From contig OY755252.1 in assembly GCA_963576725.1 (NCBI GenBank), forward strand, positions 30,460,578-30,524,577: a stretch of 64,000 nt of DNA, written 5' to 3'. The position numbers and the translations under genes were made by a program. The notes beneath the pieces are model-generated. The model searched no databases. It was not told where the DNA came from and saw only the letters and a list, made by a program, of their open reading frames with translations. The DNA comes from Azorinus chamasolen (Eukaryota > Mollusca > Bivalvia > Cardiida > Solecurtidae). The first letter of the stretch is position 1; each line of letters opens with the position of its first letter. This document shows positions 22,901 to 36,752 of the stretch, in pieces.

Positions 22901-25900
22901 ATGGGCTGACTTGCATTTTTTACCGGTAGAAATATCAAATTTCCATTAAATATGGGCTATGGTGACTTACTATTTTCTCTAAACTGAATAAATATTTGAT
23001 ATTCTGTTGAATATGAGATAGCTGTGGGTAGAGATAGATGTTTCAGTAGATTTCACCATCAGAAATGGCAGTATTTGTTATATAATGGGCTGACTTGCAT
23101 TTTTACGGGTAGAAATATCACATTTCTACTACAATATGGGCTATGGTGACTTATTATTTTCTCTGAAATGAATAAATATTTGATATTCTGTTGAATATGA
23201 ATGAGCTTTATATAGATGTTGATGTTTAAATAGATTTCACCATCAGAAATGGCAGTATTTGGTATATAATGGGCTGACTTGCATTTTTTACCGGTAGAAA
23301 TATCAAATTTCCATTAAATATGGGCTATGGTGACTTACTATTTTCTCTAAACTGAATAAATATTTGATATTCTGTTGAATATGAGATAGCTGTGGGTAGA
23401 GATAGATGTTTCAGTAGATTTCACCATCAGAAATGGCAGTATTTGTTATATAATGGGCTGACTTGCATTTTTACGGGTAGAAATATCACATTTCTACTAC
23501 AATATGGGCTATGGTGACTTATTATTTTCTCTGAAATGAATAAATATTTGATATTCTGTTGAATATGAATGAGCTTTATATAGATGTTGATGTTTCAATA
23601 GATTTCACCATCAGAAATGGCAGTATTTGTTATATAATGGGCGGACTTGCATTTTTTACGGGTAGAAATATCAAATTTCCACCAAATATGGGCTATGGTG
23701 ACTTATTATTTTTTCTAAACTGAATAAATCTTTGATATTCTGTTGAATATGAATGAGCTGTAGGTAGACATTGATGTTTCAATAGATTTCACCATCAGAA
23801 ATTGCAGTATTTTGTATATTATGGGCTGACTTGCATTTTTTACGGGTAAAAACATAAAATATCCATTAAATATGGGCTATGGTGACTTACTATTTTCTCT
23901 AAACTGAATAAATATTTGATATTCTGTTGAATATGAGATAGCTATAGGTAGAGATAGATGTTTCAATAGATCTCACCATCAGAAATGGCAGTATTTGTTA
24001 TATAATGGGCTGACTTGCATTTTTTACGGGTAGAAATATCATATTTCTACTACAATATGGGCTATGGTGACTTATTGTTTTCTCTGAAATGGATAAATCT
24101 TTGATATTCTGTTGAATATGAATGAGCTTTATATAGAGGTTGATGTTTCAATAGATTTCACCATCAGAAATGGCAGTATTTGTTATATAATGGGCTGACT
24201 TGCATTTTTACGGGTAGAAATATCACATTTCCGCTATAGTATGGGCTATGGTGACTTAGTGTTTTCTCTGAAATGAATAAATCTTTGATATTCTGTTGAA
24301 TATTTGACGTTTCAATAAATTTCACCATCAGAAATGGCAGTATTTGGTATATAATGGGCTGACTTGCATTTTTTACGGTTAGAATTATCAAATTTCCATT
24401 AAATATCGGCTATTGTGACTTACTATTTTCTCTTAACCGAATAAATCTTTGATATTCTGTTGAATATGAGATATCTATAGGTAGAGATTGATGTTTCAAT
24501 AGATTTCACCATCAGAAATGGCCATATTTGGTATATAATGGGCTGACTTGCATTTTTTACCGGTAGAAATATCAAATTTCCATTAAATATGGGCTATGGT
24601 GACTTACTATTTTCTCTAAACTGAATAAATATTTGATATTCTGTTGAATATGAGATGGCTGTGGGTAGAGATTGATGTTTCAGTAGATTTCACCATCAGA
24701 AATGGCAGTATTTGTTATATAATGGGCTGACTTGCATTTTTACGGGTAGAAATATCACATTTCTACTACAATATGGGCTATGGTGACTTATTATTTTCTC
24801 TGAAATGAATAAATATTTGATATTCTGTTGAATATGAATGAGCTTTATATAGATGTTGATGTTTAAATAGATTTCACCATCAGAAATGGCAGTATTTGTT
24901 ATATAATGGGCGGACTTGCATTTTTTACGGGTAGAAATATCAAATTTCCACCAAATATGGGCTATGGTGACTTATTATTTTTTCTAAACTGAATAAATCT
25001 TTGATATTCTGTTGAATATTAATGAGCTGTAGGTAGACATTGATGTTTCAATAGATTTCACCATCAGAAATTGCAGTATTTTGTATATTATGGGCTGACT
25101 TGCATTTTTTACGGGTAAAAACATCAAATATCCATTAAATATGGCCTATGGTGACTTACTATTTTCTCTAAACTGAATAAATATTTGATATTCTGTTGAA
25201 TATGAGATAGCTATAGGTAGAGATTGATGTTTCAATAGATCTCACCATCAGAAATGGCAGTATTTGTTATATAATGGGCTTACTTGCATTTTTTACGGGT
25301 AGAAATATCATATTTCTACTACAATATGGGCTATGGTGACTTATTGTTTTCTCTGAAATGAATAAATCTTTGATATTCTGTTGAATATGAATGAGCTTTA
25401 TATAGAGGTTGATGTTTCAATAGATTTCACCATCAGAAATGGCAGTATTTGTTATATAATGGGCTGACTTGCATTTTTACGGGTAGAAATATCACATTTC
25501 CGCTATAGTATGGGCTATGGTGACTTAGTGTTTTCTCTGAAATGAATAAATCTTTGATATTCTGTTGAATATTTGACGTTTCAATAAATTTCACCATCAG
25601 AAATGGCAGTATTTGGTATATAATGGGCTGACTTGCATTTTTTACGGGTAGAAGTATCACATTTCTACTACTATATGGGCTATGGTGACTTATAATTTTC
25701 TCTAAACTGAATAAATATTTGATATTCTGTTGAATATGAGAAATTTTTGGGTAGAGATTGATGTTTCAATAGATTTCACCATCAGAAATGGCAGTATTTG
25801 GTATATTATGGGCTGACTTGCATTTTTTACGGATAAAAACATCAAATATCCATTAAATATGGGCTATGGTGACTTACTATTTTCTCTAAACTGAATAAAT

Positions 25901-26897
25901 ATTTGATATTCTGTTGAATATGAGATAGCTATAGGTAGAGATTGATGTTTCAATAGATCTCACCATCAGAAATGGCAGTATTTGTTATATAATGGGCTGA
26001 CTTGCATTTTTTACGGGTAGAAATATCATATTTCTACTACAATATGGGCTATGGTGACTTACTATTTTCTCTGAATGAATAAATCTTTGAAATTCTGTTG
26101 AATATGAATGAGCTTTATATAGATGTTGATGTTTCAATAGATTTCACCATCAGAAATGGCAGTATTTGTTATATAATGGGCTGACTTACATTTTTTACGG
26201 GTAGAAATATCACATTTCTGCTAAATATGGGCTATGGTGACTTATTATTTTTTCTAAACTGAATAAATCTTTGATAATCTGTTGAATATTAATGAGCTGT
26301 AGGTAGACATTGATTTTTCAATAGATTTCACCTTCAGAAATGGCAGTATTTGGTATGTAATGGGCTTGCTTGCATTTTTACGGGTAGAAATATCACATTT
26401 CTACTACTATATGGGCTAAGGTGACTTATTATTTTCTCTGAAATGAATAAATCTTTGATATTCTGTTGAATATGAATGAGCTTTATATAGATGTTGATGT
26501 TTAAATAGATTTCACCATCAGAAATGGCAGTATTTGTTATATAATGGGCTGACTTGCATTTTTTACGGGTAGAAATATCACATTTCTGCTATAGTATGGG
26601 CTATGATGACTTATTATTTTCTCTAAACTGAATAAATCTTTGATATTCTGTTGAATATGAATGAGCTGTAGGTATACATTGATGTTTTAGTAGATTTCAC
26701 CATCAGAAATGGTAGTAATTGGTATATAATAGGCTGACTTGCATTTTTTACGGGTAGAAATATCACATTTCCACTACAATATGGGTTATGGTGACTTATT
26801 ATTTTCTCTGAAATGAAAACATCTTTGATATTCTGTTTAATATGAATGAGCTGTAGGTAGACATAGATTTCACCATCAGAAATGGCAGTATTTGGTA
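22901..26897 (+). repeat. 184-bp satellite array with higher-order repeats
   Basis: About 22 head-to-tail monomers; the landmark ATGGGCTGACTTGC recurs at 22901, 23085, 23269, 23453 and 23637, an exact 184-bp step. A 368-bp dimer is repeated at the start. A larger unit of about 1,269 bp (about seven monomers, one with an internal deletion) recurs, so that 24164-24391 and 25433-25660 are nearly identical. One monomer pair (about 24376-24720) matches the two monomers that flank the 11.2-kb insertion. Open frames in the array are by-products of repetition. Confidence 0.95.
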
Positions 26898-27847
26898 GTG
26901 GTGTCCCGATAATCGATTATAATCGAAAATCAGTCGAGCCACAAACCAAGCGCTCGAGCGCGAATTGGCCGTTTCCGATTAATCGGAATATGGAGAATCA
27001 CGGAAATAACGTTTTTATTATGTTAAATTTTATTAAGTTATTTGTAATCTTATGCATTAATTTTTCATAATTTTGTGCTATTTCAACACTAAAACTATAT
27101 CACGATTCCTATATTTGCTATTAAATGAACAACCAGGGTTTGAACTTAGCGGTCGCATACTCGCGAACTGCCAGTAGAAAATGAAAATTGAGAGTTGAAA
27201 TTTCAAGCACCGGAAAAAGAATGTGAGTGCTTTTTTATTGAGATTATAAGACAGTCATTGTGTCAATCAGTTACCGATAGAAACTGCCCTTTATATTCCT
27301 TAAATATCCGAGTTGCCCCTTTCTTTTCTCCATCATACCGTTACTATTTAAAGTATCCGTGTGGGAAAAACCTTTCTGAAGCTGCATGCGCCCTATTACT
27401 TTAGCCCGGTTTACATTGCGTATACATCATAAGTGGCATATCAAAACGGGGTACCAGTATCGCTAAGCAACTGTATGCGACCATTTTAGGTGATGGAAAC
27501 CAGACACGACGATGTCAAAACAAATAAGTGATTTGTTTTGTAAAACCAAGACTAAAAGAAAATGACAGATGCTGGAGAAACAAAAAAAAGATCGCCATTT
27601 AATAAATATATTTAACCTTGATATATACGAAGCCATCTGCAGGTTGTAGATCTAACGAAAATCATTAATTCAGGTAGAAAAGCCGGTAACACAGTATTAT
27701 AAAATTGATTTTATTTGCAACTTCCACAAACAAAACTATACACAAAAGCAGCATGTGAAACATTTGAATAACATTAGAACTAGGCAAGTAATTAATCTTC
27801 AAACGCTTCCATTCTAAACTTTTCTGTATTACACAGTAGATTCTACA
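26898..27847 (+). other. unrelated sequence interrupting the satellite
   Basis: About 950 bp between satellite blocks. It starts with TAGTGGTGTCCCGATAATCG, which looks like a hAT-type terminal repeat (CAGTGGTG...), but no matching right end is visible and about 90 bp of satellite are missing at the junction. It could be a truncated hAT-like insertion. No gene was recognised. Confidence 0.4.
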
Positions 27848-28142
27848 CTTATTATTTTCTCTAAACTGAATAAAACTTTGATATGCTGTTGATTATGAAT
27901 GGGCTGTATGTAGACATTGATGTTTCAGTAGATTTCACCATCAGAAATAGCAAGATTTGGTATATAATAGGCTGACTTGCATTTTTACGGGTAGAAATTT
28001 GACATTTCCACTACAATATTGGCTGTGATGACTTATTATTTTCTCTAAACTGAATAAATCTTTGATATTCTGTTGAATAGGAATGAGCTGTAGGTAGACG
28101 TTGATGTTTTAGAAATGGCAGTATTTGGTATATAATGGGCTG
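27848..28142 (+). repeat. 184-bp satellite remnant, right of array
   Basis: About 1.6 more diverged monomers from CTTATTATTTTCTC to ATGGGCTGA, in the same orientation as the main array. Confidence 0.85.
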
Positions 28143-28509
28143 AGGTGAATGTTGTGGTGGCAGGGATCTCTCCAGCGTAGCGATTAGGGGAGATAACTAC
28201 ATTGGATGTTGTTCTCGGAAGTGGTCGGAGGAGGCGAATAGCGCGAGCAGATGCGAAACTAAAACCCAACCCGAATAAAACTGAAAGATCGAGGAATAAA
28301 AGCGGTATCGTTGATATCAAACACATGGATGTTTTGTGATTTTCAACGTTTATTTGATAGGTTTTCATGCGATATACTACTTTTCAGCATATAAACAAAT
28401 GAGTTTTGTATATTTTAGGCATTTCTGAAACACGTCGAATGTAGGGCCCTACCCTACAGGACGAAATATGCAATCACTTCTATTGGAGCTTTTCGTAAGA
28501 ATGCCCATT

Positions 28510-28870
28510 GTACTAATATTTTCCTTTCTGTTTTAAAATGTTTAGGTAGAAACGTCTGGTGCTTACCACGTTACTGAATTTATGACGTCATCTGTTTACA
28601 GTTTCAGTTTATTTGAATTGCATTTGGTCCTGACATCGTTACTCATGTGGAGTTATCTGGCAGGTTAATTTTACTTTACATTTTGACTTGAGTCACGGTG
28701 GGGTATAAAGCATGAGGTTTGCTACGGATGCACAAACTTGGTTTAAGCACCCAGTGTACTTTTTGGCTACTCGTCGTTCAAATGCGGAACTCCTGGTTTT
28801 ACCATATGGTCTACTCAATGCTAAATGTTTTAAATGTCTTCATGAATGTGCGATTCGTCATGTTTTGACC
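28510..28870 (+). mobile_element. solitary Naiad pseudo-LTR fragment
   Basis: It matches the 3' pseudo-LTR at about 46590-46930: shared TTATGACGTCAT, GACATCGTTA..CATGT, a TTTACATTTTGACTT block and GGTTTAAG.CCC.GT. No coding part of the element is attached. It ends directly at a (CT)n/(CA)n microsatellite, in line with the reported preference of Naiads for microsatellites. Confidence 0.65.
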
Positions 28871-28880
28871 TCTCCCCCCC

Positions 28881-29008
28881 CCCTCTCTCTCTCTCTTTCT
28901 CTCTCTTCTCCCTCTCTCTCTCTATGTGTGTGTGTGTCTCTCTCTGTCTCTGTCTCTTTCTCTCTGTCTCATACTTACGCACGCCCGCCCGCCCGCCCTC
29001 ACGCCCAT

Positions 29009-29041
<33 letters not shown>
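28881..29041. repeat. compound (CT)n, GT, CCGC and (CA)n microsatellite
   Basis: CT tract, then GTGTGT/TCTC tracts, a GCCC run and (CA)n at 29011-29041. Open frames on both strands across it are spurious. Confidence 0.95.
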
Positions 29042-29042
<1 letters not shown>

Positions 29043-29049
29043 CTTGTGC

Positions 29050-31890
29050 CCATCTACATATATATTTCCCTCTTTAACTTGCGCTTTGCTTACTCTTAGC
29101 CTGGTTGACAACAGATGTTATGGATTTATTATTCATACACTTAATTAAAAATGTAATGTCTTGTCTCTGGAATAAATAAGCATTGTTCTTATATACAATG
29201 CCCGTTCACAGCTGTTGTCAGTCGCTATCATATTTAATTATATTAACACATGATGTATACTATCCATGTTTGCAACTCTGTTCAGAGCAAGTGGCTGTTG
29301 AAACAACACTCTTTCTAGATGTCGAGCGTTTGCCGCAAAATGTACTCTGCTGGAGAATATAGACAGACAGACATATAAATGGTTTATTAACGTGTCATAT
29401 ATAAATATATACAATGATTAGCAGTGTTATATACCTTTAACATTAACATCAAGCCGCATCGCGACTTACATGACACCATACAAAATACATAAACACATTT
29501 ACATACAGTTATAGATAAACCATATAAAAGCAGAATACAATACAATTTCTGACCCTAAAATCTGTAATAAAAAACATCATTTTTAAAATAAAAAAAATCA
29601 CATGCATCAGACAATTTAAATTCAGTTCATGTTCTTAAATTTTGTGAAACATGTGATTTCCTCAAATTTCTACATAAAGATTTTCCGGCGTTTTGCTATC
29701 GAAGTTCCAAGTGAGAAGTGCATTTCCCTCGACTGCATTAAAAACACTAATTTTCCTTCACTATCAAACGGATGAAACGTAGGGTTTATTTCAGAAGCTT
29801 TATTAAAAATGTTTTCTCTTATATCAGAGTACATGTTGCAGTGAGATAAGAAATGAGTAAATCATGATCATTTTGAATTTCCATAACAAAAAATGTGCGC
29901 CGCTTGGGAAAATATATTACAATGCAGGAAAAAAAATGAATTAAAATTAAATACTAGTTGGAATTTTCTTACACACATTTAAATAAAAGCCAATGTCGCA
30001 GTAAACCATGGGGACTTTCAACTAGTCTCCTATCAAAGATGGCAAATCTGAGAAATCTGAAGAAAAACAAGTACAATTGTTGCTGTAAAACAGCAAAAGA
30101 GAGGCTCTGCGTACAATAAAGAAATGTGCAAATAAAATGGTAATAACAATCTTCCAAAACTGGATGTTGGTGTTTGCCACTCAAATTGAATTGCAGTAGT
30201 ATACCATTGAATGGCAAACCCACCAGTCTTTCCTTGAATTGTGGGGAATACTCCGAGTTGGAGAAGAAATGAACAAGGTTTATTATGAAAAACAATCAGG
30301 TTTACAAACGATAGCCATATTTGTACAAGCAGAGTTAGAAACTGTGTTCCATTGATAACCTTTTAAATACATTGTCAACAGCAAAACGCAAGTAAGTTAG
30401 TTTATGTATTTCCTCCATAAATGGAGATCAGTAACATATACAGATAACAATGTAAAATTGTAAATCTAATATGAACATTGCATTTAAACAAATATTACTG
30501 TTCAGTATGACATCGTGACATATGTACAAAATGGTACAAAATAAATACTTACAATGGCCATACCTATTCAATCTACGAGACCATCGAATCAATATAACCT
30601 GTATCATTTAACTCTTTTACTGCCGAACGGGACTTCGCTAGTAGGCCTATTTGCAAACAATTTAGAATCGGATCAGAACATCACGTAACGATGCATCTGA
30701 TCTATTTCAAAACTGTTATTTTGAAACCACAAGAAGTCTAAGTTTACCATTTGCAGACAACAACTCCAAAGTAGACGACATTTACGGCGGAAAGGGTTAA
30801 GAAAACCAGAGTTACGATGCACATGTAGGCATCATTAACCAAAGGACAACAGACCCGAGTATAATATCAAACGAAGTAATACGGATATCCATGATTTCAC
30901 GAATTAAAGTACATGTAGTTAATATGATTGATACCCAGATACATACATTATACACATAATTAGGCATATAACGGCTGGAGCAACACATACTTACATGGGA
31001 TGAAATACCATGCACCCATGTATATTCTCCTGCAAAACGAAAATATGAGTACATATAGTAATATAGGTACGATTATCAAAGGATTAAAAACGAGGTAAAT
31101 ACATGTACATAAAACATATGTTAGCCCATTACCTCATAGACTATTTTAGACCCAACCTCTTTGAATAAATCTACCGAAAATTTGCTTGAACTAGAGGAAA
31201 AAACGTTTGCAATTTTGTAGTTTGAAACCATTGTGACAATGGTTTCACAAAGTGATTTATGCATGAAGCTCTTTCGGGAGCCTCGTGCATCACACATGTC
31301 CTACCATAAGCAGTAATCCGTAATTTGAGACTAAAATGTTTCTTAATTAATTGGCTGCCTTATACAGGCTTGGTTGTAAAAAAGTTAAACACAGAAAGAC
31401 GAGCACACTGATTGACATTCACAAAAAGTTTTGATCCAGATCAGAGGACAATGATTACGTCATTTACCTTTAATGAAGAATGGAGGTTTCAAATGTGGTT
31501 CATGCGGATACAACAAGTAGCAGATCATTAGCTCTTTGTTTTAAATGCTTATTAAGTGAATATATTGGTAATGTTGCACCTTTTGAAGATTGTCGAGGAA
31601 ACCTCTATCTCAGATTCTAATGAAGTTGGATTTACATAATTAAAGGGAACTGAAATTTCTTTCCCTGTACGGCTTCTCTGATTTGGGTTTGCATTGTTTG
31701 CAGATGCATGAAAGTGACTTGTATGGACTTTAATAAAAAATTAATAGTGGTGACAAAAAGTAATTAATTTGAAGGAAAATGATTTAAGTATAGCCAGAAT
31801 GAAACCCCTGTTACATGTTGCACGTTTTTAAGTATCCAATGCCTCAAGGGCCATAATGGCATCCAGTTGGATATGGGTATTTAGTGTAAT
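29050..31890. other. non-coding stretch
   Basis: No supportable exon. It contains a hairpin at about 30650-30720, a truncated GAGCAT-type TTAA MITE at 31124-31290 and AT-rich sequence. Confidence 0.5.
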
Positions 31891-31891
31891 A

Positions 31892-34821
31892 CTCAGGGAG
31901 CCAATAGTGCCTACCATGCCCCCTAGACTTTTTTCATGGGTACCAAAATGTTCAGAAAAGGCTCGTGAATCAGAATCGCGAATGTACTCAAGTTTAAATT
32001 CTTTTAGGCTATGTGTATTTTAACCGTTTCCATGCCCCCCCCCCCCCCCCGGTTTTCGTAATGATAACCCATACCTTCAAATTCGCCCATATCACAGCCA
32101 GTGTTTGCCCTAAACCTATAAAACTGGTACCAAATGAAAGATAAGACATTGTGCTTTTATTTCTAATCTATGTTTTTAAATTACCTTATTTGCATACTCA
32201 TGGATATTAATGAGAACATTAAAAATAGTAAAAAAAGTACAAATATAACGTAAACCTTTAATTTTCTTATCCTACAAATATCAGAAAACAGTTTAACATG
32301 ATGACCAAACCCCCAGAAAACAAAATATCCAATTTGAGGACCAAAGCATTAATTTTAAGTACCATTTTCACCGTTTCCATGGCAACATCCCAGTTTTTGT
32401 TATAATGGCCCGTACATGCAAAATCGTCAATATCACAGCCTGTTTTTGTCCTAAACCTATAAAACTGGTACCAAATTGGAGATAAGACATTGTGCTTTAA
32501 TTTCCAGCTGTTGTTTTAAATTACCTTATTTGCATACTCATGAATATTAATTAGAACATTAAAAATAGTAAAAAAAAAGAGAAATAACGTAAATAATGTC
32601 TACTATTCACTTTTTATCCTACATATAGCGGAAAACAACTTCAAATGCAGTTTAACATGATGAAAAAATCCTAAGAAAACAAAATATCAAATTTGAGGAC
32701 CTAAAATTAACTCTAAGTAACATTTTAACTATTTCCATAGTAACCATTCATTTCACTCTGTTCACACATATTTTGTTAGTCGACCCCTACCTGCAAAAAT
32801 CTTCCATAACACAGAAAGATTTTTTTACTAACTGTATAAAACTAGTACCGAATTAAAGCTAAGACATTGTGCGTGTCTTTAAAGGCTATACTTAGGAAAT
32901 ACCTCATTTGCATACACATGAATATTAATGAGAATAATTAAAAAATAATATTTATTTATTCATCACCAAAATGTACATTTACCATTGCAAGCTATATTTG
33001 GAGAATGTTGTAATGTTGTGCTCGGCATACTATTACCATCCATGTTATTTTCAATATGTTTTCTTATCACTAATTAATATTCACGAGGATGCCAATGAGG
33101 TAATTTGCATAAAGTAAACCAAACATGAATATTCATACATCAACTATATGTTCATATCCTTTATGATTATTGGCTAAGTAGACTGCGATATCTTTGTATG
33201 TTGCAGGTATTCAGACACTCTGTAATATGAACAATGAGGTTAGAATGGTTGCCTAGGAAACAGATATATCACAATCAGCCGAATCAGTGCTATATAATGT
33301 GTCCCAAATTTATTTATGTAACAATCTTGGTGATATTTAGTGATCATTTTAAGCTTTAGCTAACCATTTGCATTTTTATAAGAGAAAGACTGGTGTATTT
33401 CGAAAATTTCAACATCTTTTACTGTTCTCATAAATATTCATACATATGCAAATTAGTTTATATCAGAAAAGTAATATTTACTATTAAAGCAATGCCTCAT
33501 ATCTATGTTTGTACCAATTTTTACATTATTCATTAAAAATAACCGAGATCTAGCGGAGTATTACAGGTAGATGTCAAATTTCCAAAATTTGTGAAAGGAT
33601 CGGTTACCATGTAAACAGTAACAATGTTACTTACAGTTCATTGTTTGGTTATCCATTTAGATACTTTGCTTTCTTAGTATTTTGTCATCAATTTAAACTA
33701 CATTTGAAGTTGTTGTCTGATATTGGTAGGATAAATATTGAGAGGTTTACGTTATTTCTGTATATTTTATTATTTTTTGATTTTTCTCATTAATATTCAT
33801 GTGTATGCATAAGTATAGCCTTTAAAGACAAGCACAAGGTCTTAGATTTAATTCGGTACTAGTTCTATACAGTTAGCACAAACACTGTCTGTGTCATGGA
33901 AGATTTTTGCAGGCAGGGGTCGACTAACAAAATATGTGTGAACAGAGTGAAATGAATGGTTACTATGGAAACAGTTAAAATGTTACTTTGAGTTAGTTTT
34001 TGGTCCTCAAATTTGATATTTTGTTTTTTTAGGATTTTTTCATCATGTTAAACTGCATTTGAAGTTGTTTTCTGCTATATGTAGGATAAAAAGTGAATAG
34101 TTGACATTATTTACGTTATTTCTGTAATGTTTTTACTATTTTTAATGTTCTAATTAATATTCTTGAGTATGCAAATAAGGTAATTTAAAACTAGAAGCTG
34201 GTAATAAAAGCCCAATGTCTTTTCTCCAATTTGGTACCAGTTTTATAGGTTTAGGACAAAAACTGGCTGTGATATGGACGATTTTGCATGTACGGGCCAT
34301 TATTACGAAAACTGGGGTGTTGCCATGGAAACGGTGAAAATGGTACTTAAAATTAATGCTTTGGTCCTCAAATTGGATATTTTGTTTTCTGGGGGGTTTG
34401 TCAGCATGTTAAACTGTATTTGAAGTTGTTTTCTGGTATTTGTAGGATAAGAAAATTAAAGGTTTACGTTATATGTTTACTTTTTCTACCATTTTTAATG
34501 TTCTCATTAATATTCATGAGTATGCAAATAAGGTAAATTAAAAAAATAGGTTGGAAATAAAAGCACAATGTCTTATCTTTCCTTTGATACCAGTTTTATA
34601 GGTTTAGGGCAAACACTGGCTGTGATATGGGCGAATTTGAAGATATGGGTCATCATTACGAAAACTGGGGGGTTGCCATGGAAACGGTTAAAATACACAT
34701 AGCCTAAAAGAATTTAAACTTGAGTACATTCGCGATTCTGATTCAAGAGACTTTTCTGTCCATTTTGGTAACCATGAAAAAAGTATAGGGGGTGCATGGT
34801 AGACACTATTGGCTCCCTGAG
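31892..34821. mobile_element. 2.9-kb foldback element with long repeat-built TIRs
   Basis: The left end TA|CTCAGGGAGCCAATAGTG and right end CTATTGGCTCCCTGAG|TA are complementary. Pairing extends inward over roughly 1 kb per arm. Each arm contains about three degenerate direct repeats of some 345 bp with landmarks CCGTTTCCATGGCAAC, ATAAAACTGGTACC, AGACATTGTGCTT, CATACTCATGAATATTAATG and TTTGAGGACC. Repeat-built terminal arms are characteristic of foldback elements. There is no open frame with known domains, so it is non-autonomous. A 1.57-kb relative lies at 61108-62678. Confidence 0.85.
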
Positions 34822-34968
34822 TATAAGGGAAGAAATCGCAGCACACGTTAATCAGCATGTTTGACCGACTGTAACTACGGTCAAACCATTAACAAAATGG
34901 TTATTAGCGAAACTCAGTCATTCACCCCCGTAAATCAGAAACGCAGTGCTGAGTGACAGTGTCCATCT

Positions 34969-35872
34969 TTCAATTCATATCAAATCAATAAATGCTGTTT
35001 ATGAATATATTGCGGTTTGAAGTACTACCCTTGTTATTAATTACTAACTCTAAAAAATAATATTGAAACAACATACATGTTGTTTGAATAATTACTCTAC
35101 CGTATATCAAGATTTATCCCTTCATCCATAAAGACTAACCCTAAAACAAAAGTACATGTATGTAATTTGAATAATTGCTGTCCCGTATTTATCCAGGCTT
35201 ATCTCTTTACTCATATATATGAAATTTCATATCTTTGAAAACAGAGTAGATCCAGATCAGACAGATCACAAGTGACACATCTGGATTGTCCAGGATCTGC
35301 TCCTATTTGGTTACGGGATAATGTAGAAATCTAATTCTACAGTTTCTGCCATGGGAGAAATCATCGGATTTTCATTTATTGTGTTAGGGGACGGGGTCTA
35401 GAAAAATATTGGCATATGTTATAAAAAAAAAAAAAAACATTCTATAGACAGGGAATTATCCAGACATTATTTCTTGTCTAGACAAAACACTAGTCTTTTA
35501 GAATACAAAATCGTGAACAAATCAATTCGTTATTCATACATGTACATATATCTTGAAGTATCTGAATTTCCTGAATGCCCATATGGATATATGGTCGTTT
35601 CGTCGACCTCACCGTTCGTGGACCTTATTTAAATACAACAGTAAACTCTACCTTAAGTGGTCATTCATTTATTGAACATACTAGTCGTAAAAACAGGTGG
35701 TTGCGTAATGCAGGGCAAAATAATGCGGAAAACTTCGATAGGAGCTTTCTGCTTTACTTTTGTTCTGCATTAAGCTAGCACCTGACTTACAGACCTACAA
35801 ATATACCTTTTTGATGACCGCTTACGGCAGGTTCTACTGTAAGCATAAAGTCGTTTCGTCGACCGTATGTCA
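34969..35872 (+). repeat. 0.9-kb duplicated segment, copy 2
   Basis: Direct copy of 6013-6896. It begins about 145 bp after the end of the foldback element, whereas copy 1 is directly followed by a foldback end. It includes a TA-flanked palindromic MITE at about 35638-35839. Confidence 0.85.
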
Positions 35873-36147
35873 TATAGGGATTAGGTTTTCAAACATATAT
35901 CGCGGCTATGTGTTTGATGTTAACTTTTCAAATAGGCGCGTGCAGGCAATTATCGCAAACAGCCCAATCATAATTCAGATCCAGATCACGATCACGTTTT
36001 TTTAATGAAAAAAGTTAAATGGTACAGTGTATTTGTATATACATTTCTTCAACATTATGGGTGTTTGTCAATATTGATATAAGCAATTGTTATTAACTTA
36101 TACAATAGACGCATCCTGACAATTATCGCACACTGTTGATTCTATGG

Positions 36148-36387
36148 TTAACACTTCCCCTCATACAAACATATTTCACGCATTTGCAAACAGAGTAACC
36201 CAGACCAGCCAGCTTCTATAGGAGCTGTCTGATCAGGGTATGCTCTTTTTTGCTAATGGAATTAAATAGATCTGTTTCTATACTTTCTGAGATAGATACA
36301 GTGTTCCACGTTTCATTAAAACTTTTCTCCATGAATATTCAATAGGTATTGAAATTCGTAATAAACATAGATTAGGGAAAGGGTTAA
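36148..36387. mobile_element. TTAA-flanked MITE, GCAAACAGAG hairpin type
   Basis: TTAA at both ends (36148-36151 and 36384-36387); inner ends CACTTCCCCTCATACAAAC and ATTAGGGAAAGGG; hairpin at about 36186-36250; same tail (TCCATGAATATTCAATAGG) as 19554-19801. Confidence 0.75.
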
Positions 36388-36585
36388 GACCAAGATCAAG
36401 ATCACGTTATATTTAATACAATGCGCGATTCGTGAATTTAAATTTGTATTCAACATAACGTTATATTAGATAAAAACAAAGTTTGTTACTTAGTTAAATA
36501 TTTCTCCAGAACACTATCAGTGTTTAATCAACAGTTTTTAGCTACTACTTGTTGATGTACGGATAAAAAAATGTTATGGTTTTTG

Positions 36586-36752
36586 TAGGGCCGTTTTGAC
36601 TAAAATAGGGCCGGTTTGACAAGCCAAAATATAGGGGGGGGGGACTGTTTGATCGAAATTGGGGCCGCTGTCACTCTTTTTAGGCCGGATTGACCATGGA
36701 CCGATTTGACTTGGGCCAAGTTAGACCGATTCGACCCGTTTCCGTCCGATTG
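36586..36752 (+). repeat. degenerate GGCCGNTTTGAC repeat
   Basis: Seven loosely spaced copies of GGCCG(G/T)TTTGAC or GACCGATT(T/C)GAC over 167 bp, including a G9 run. Confidence 0.6.

Noticed and set aside
24164..25660. Two nearly identical 75-codon minus-strand frames
   Set aside because: They are a consequence of the higher-order satellite repeat, not duplicated genes.
28712..29148. Open frames with Ser-Leu and Thr-His repeats
   Set aside because: They cross the compound CT/CA microsatellite and a Naiad pseudo-LTR piece.
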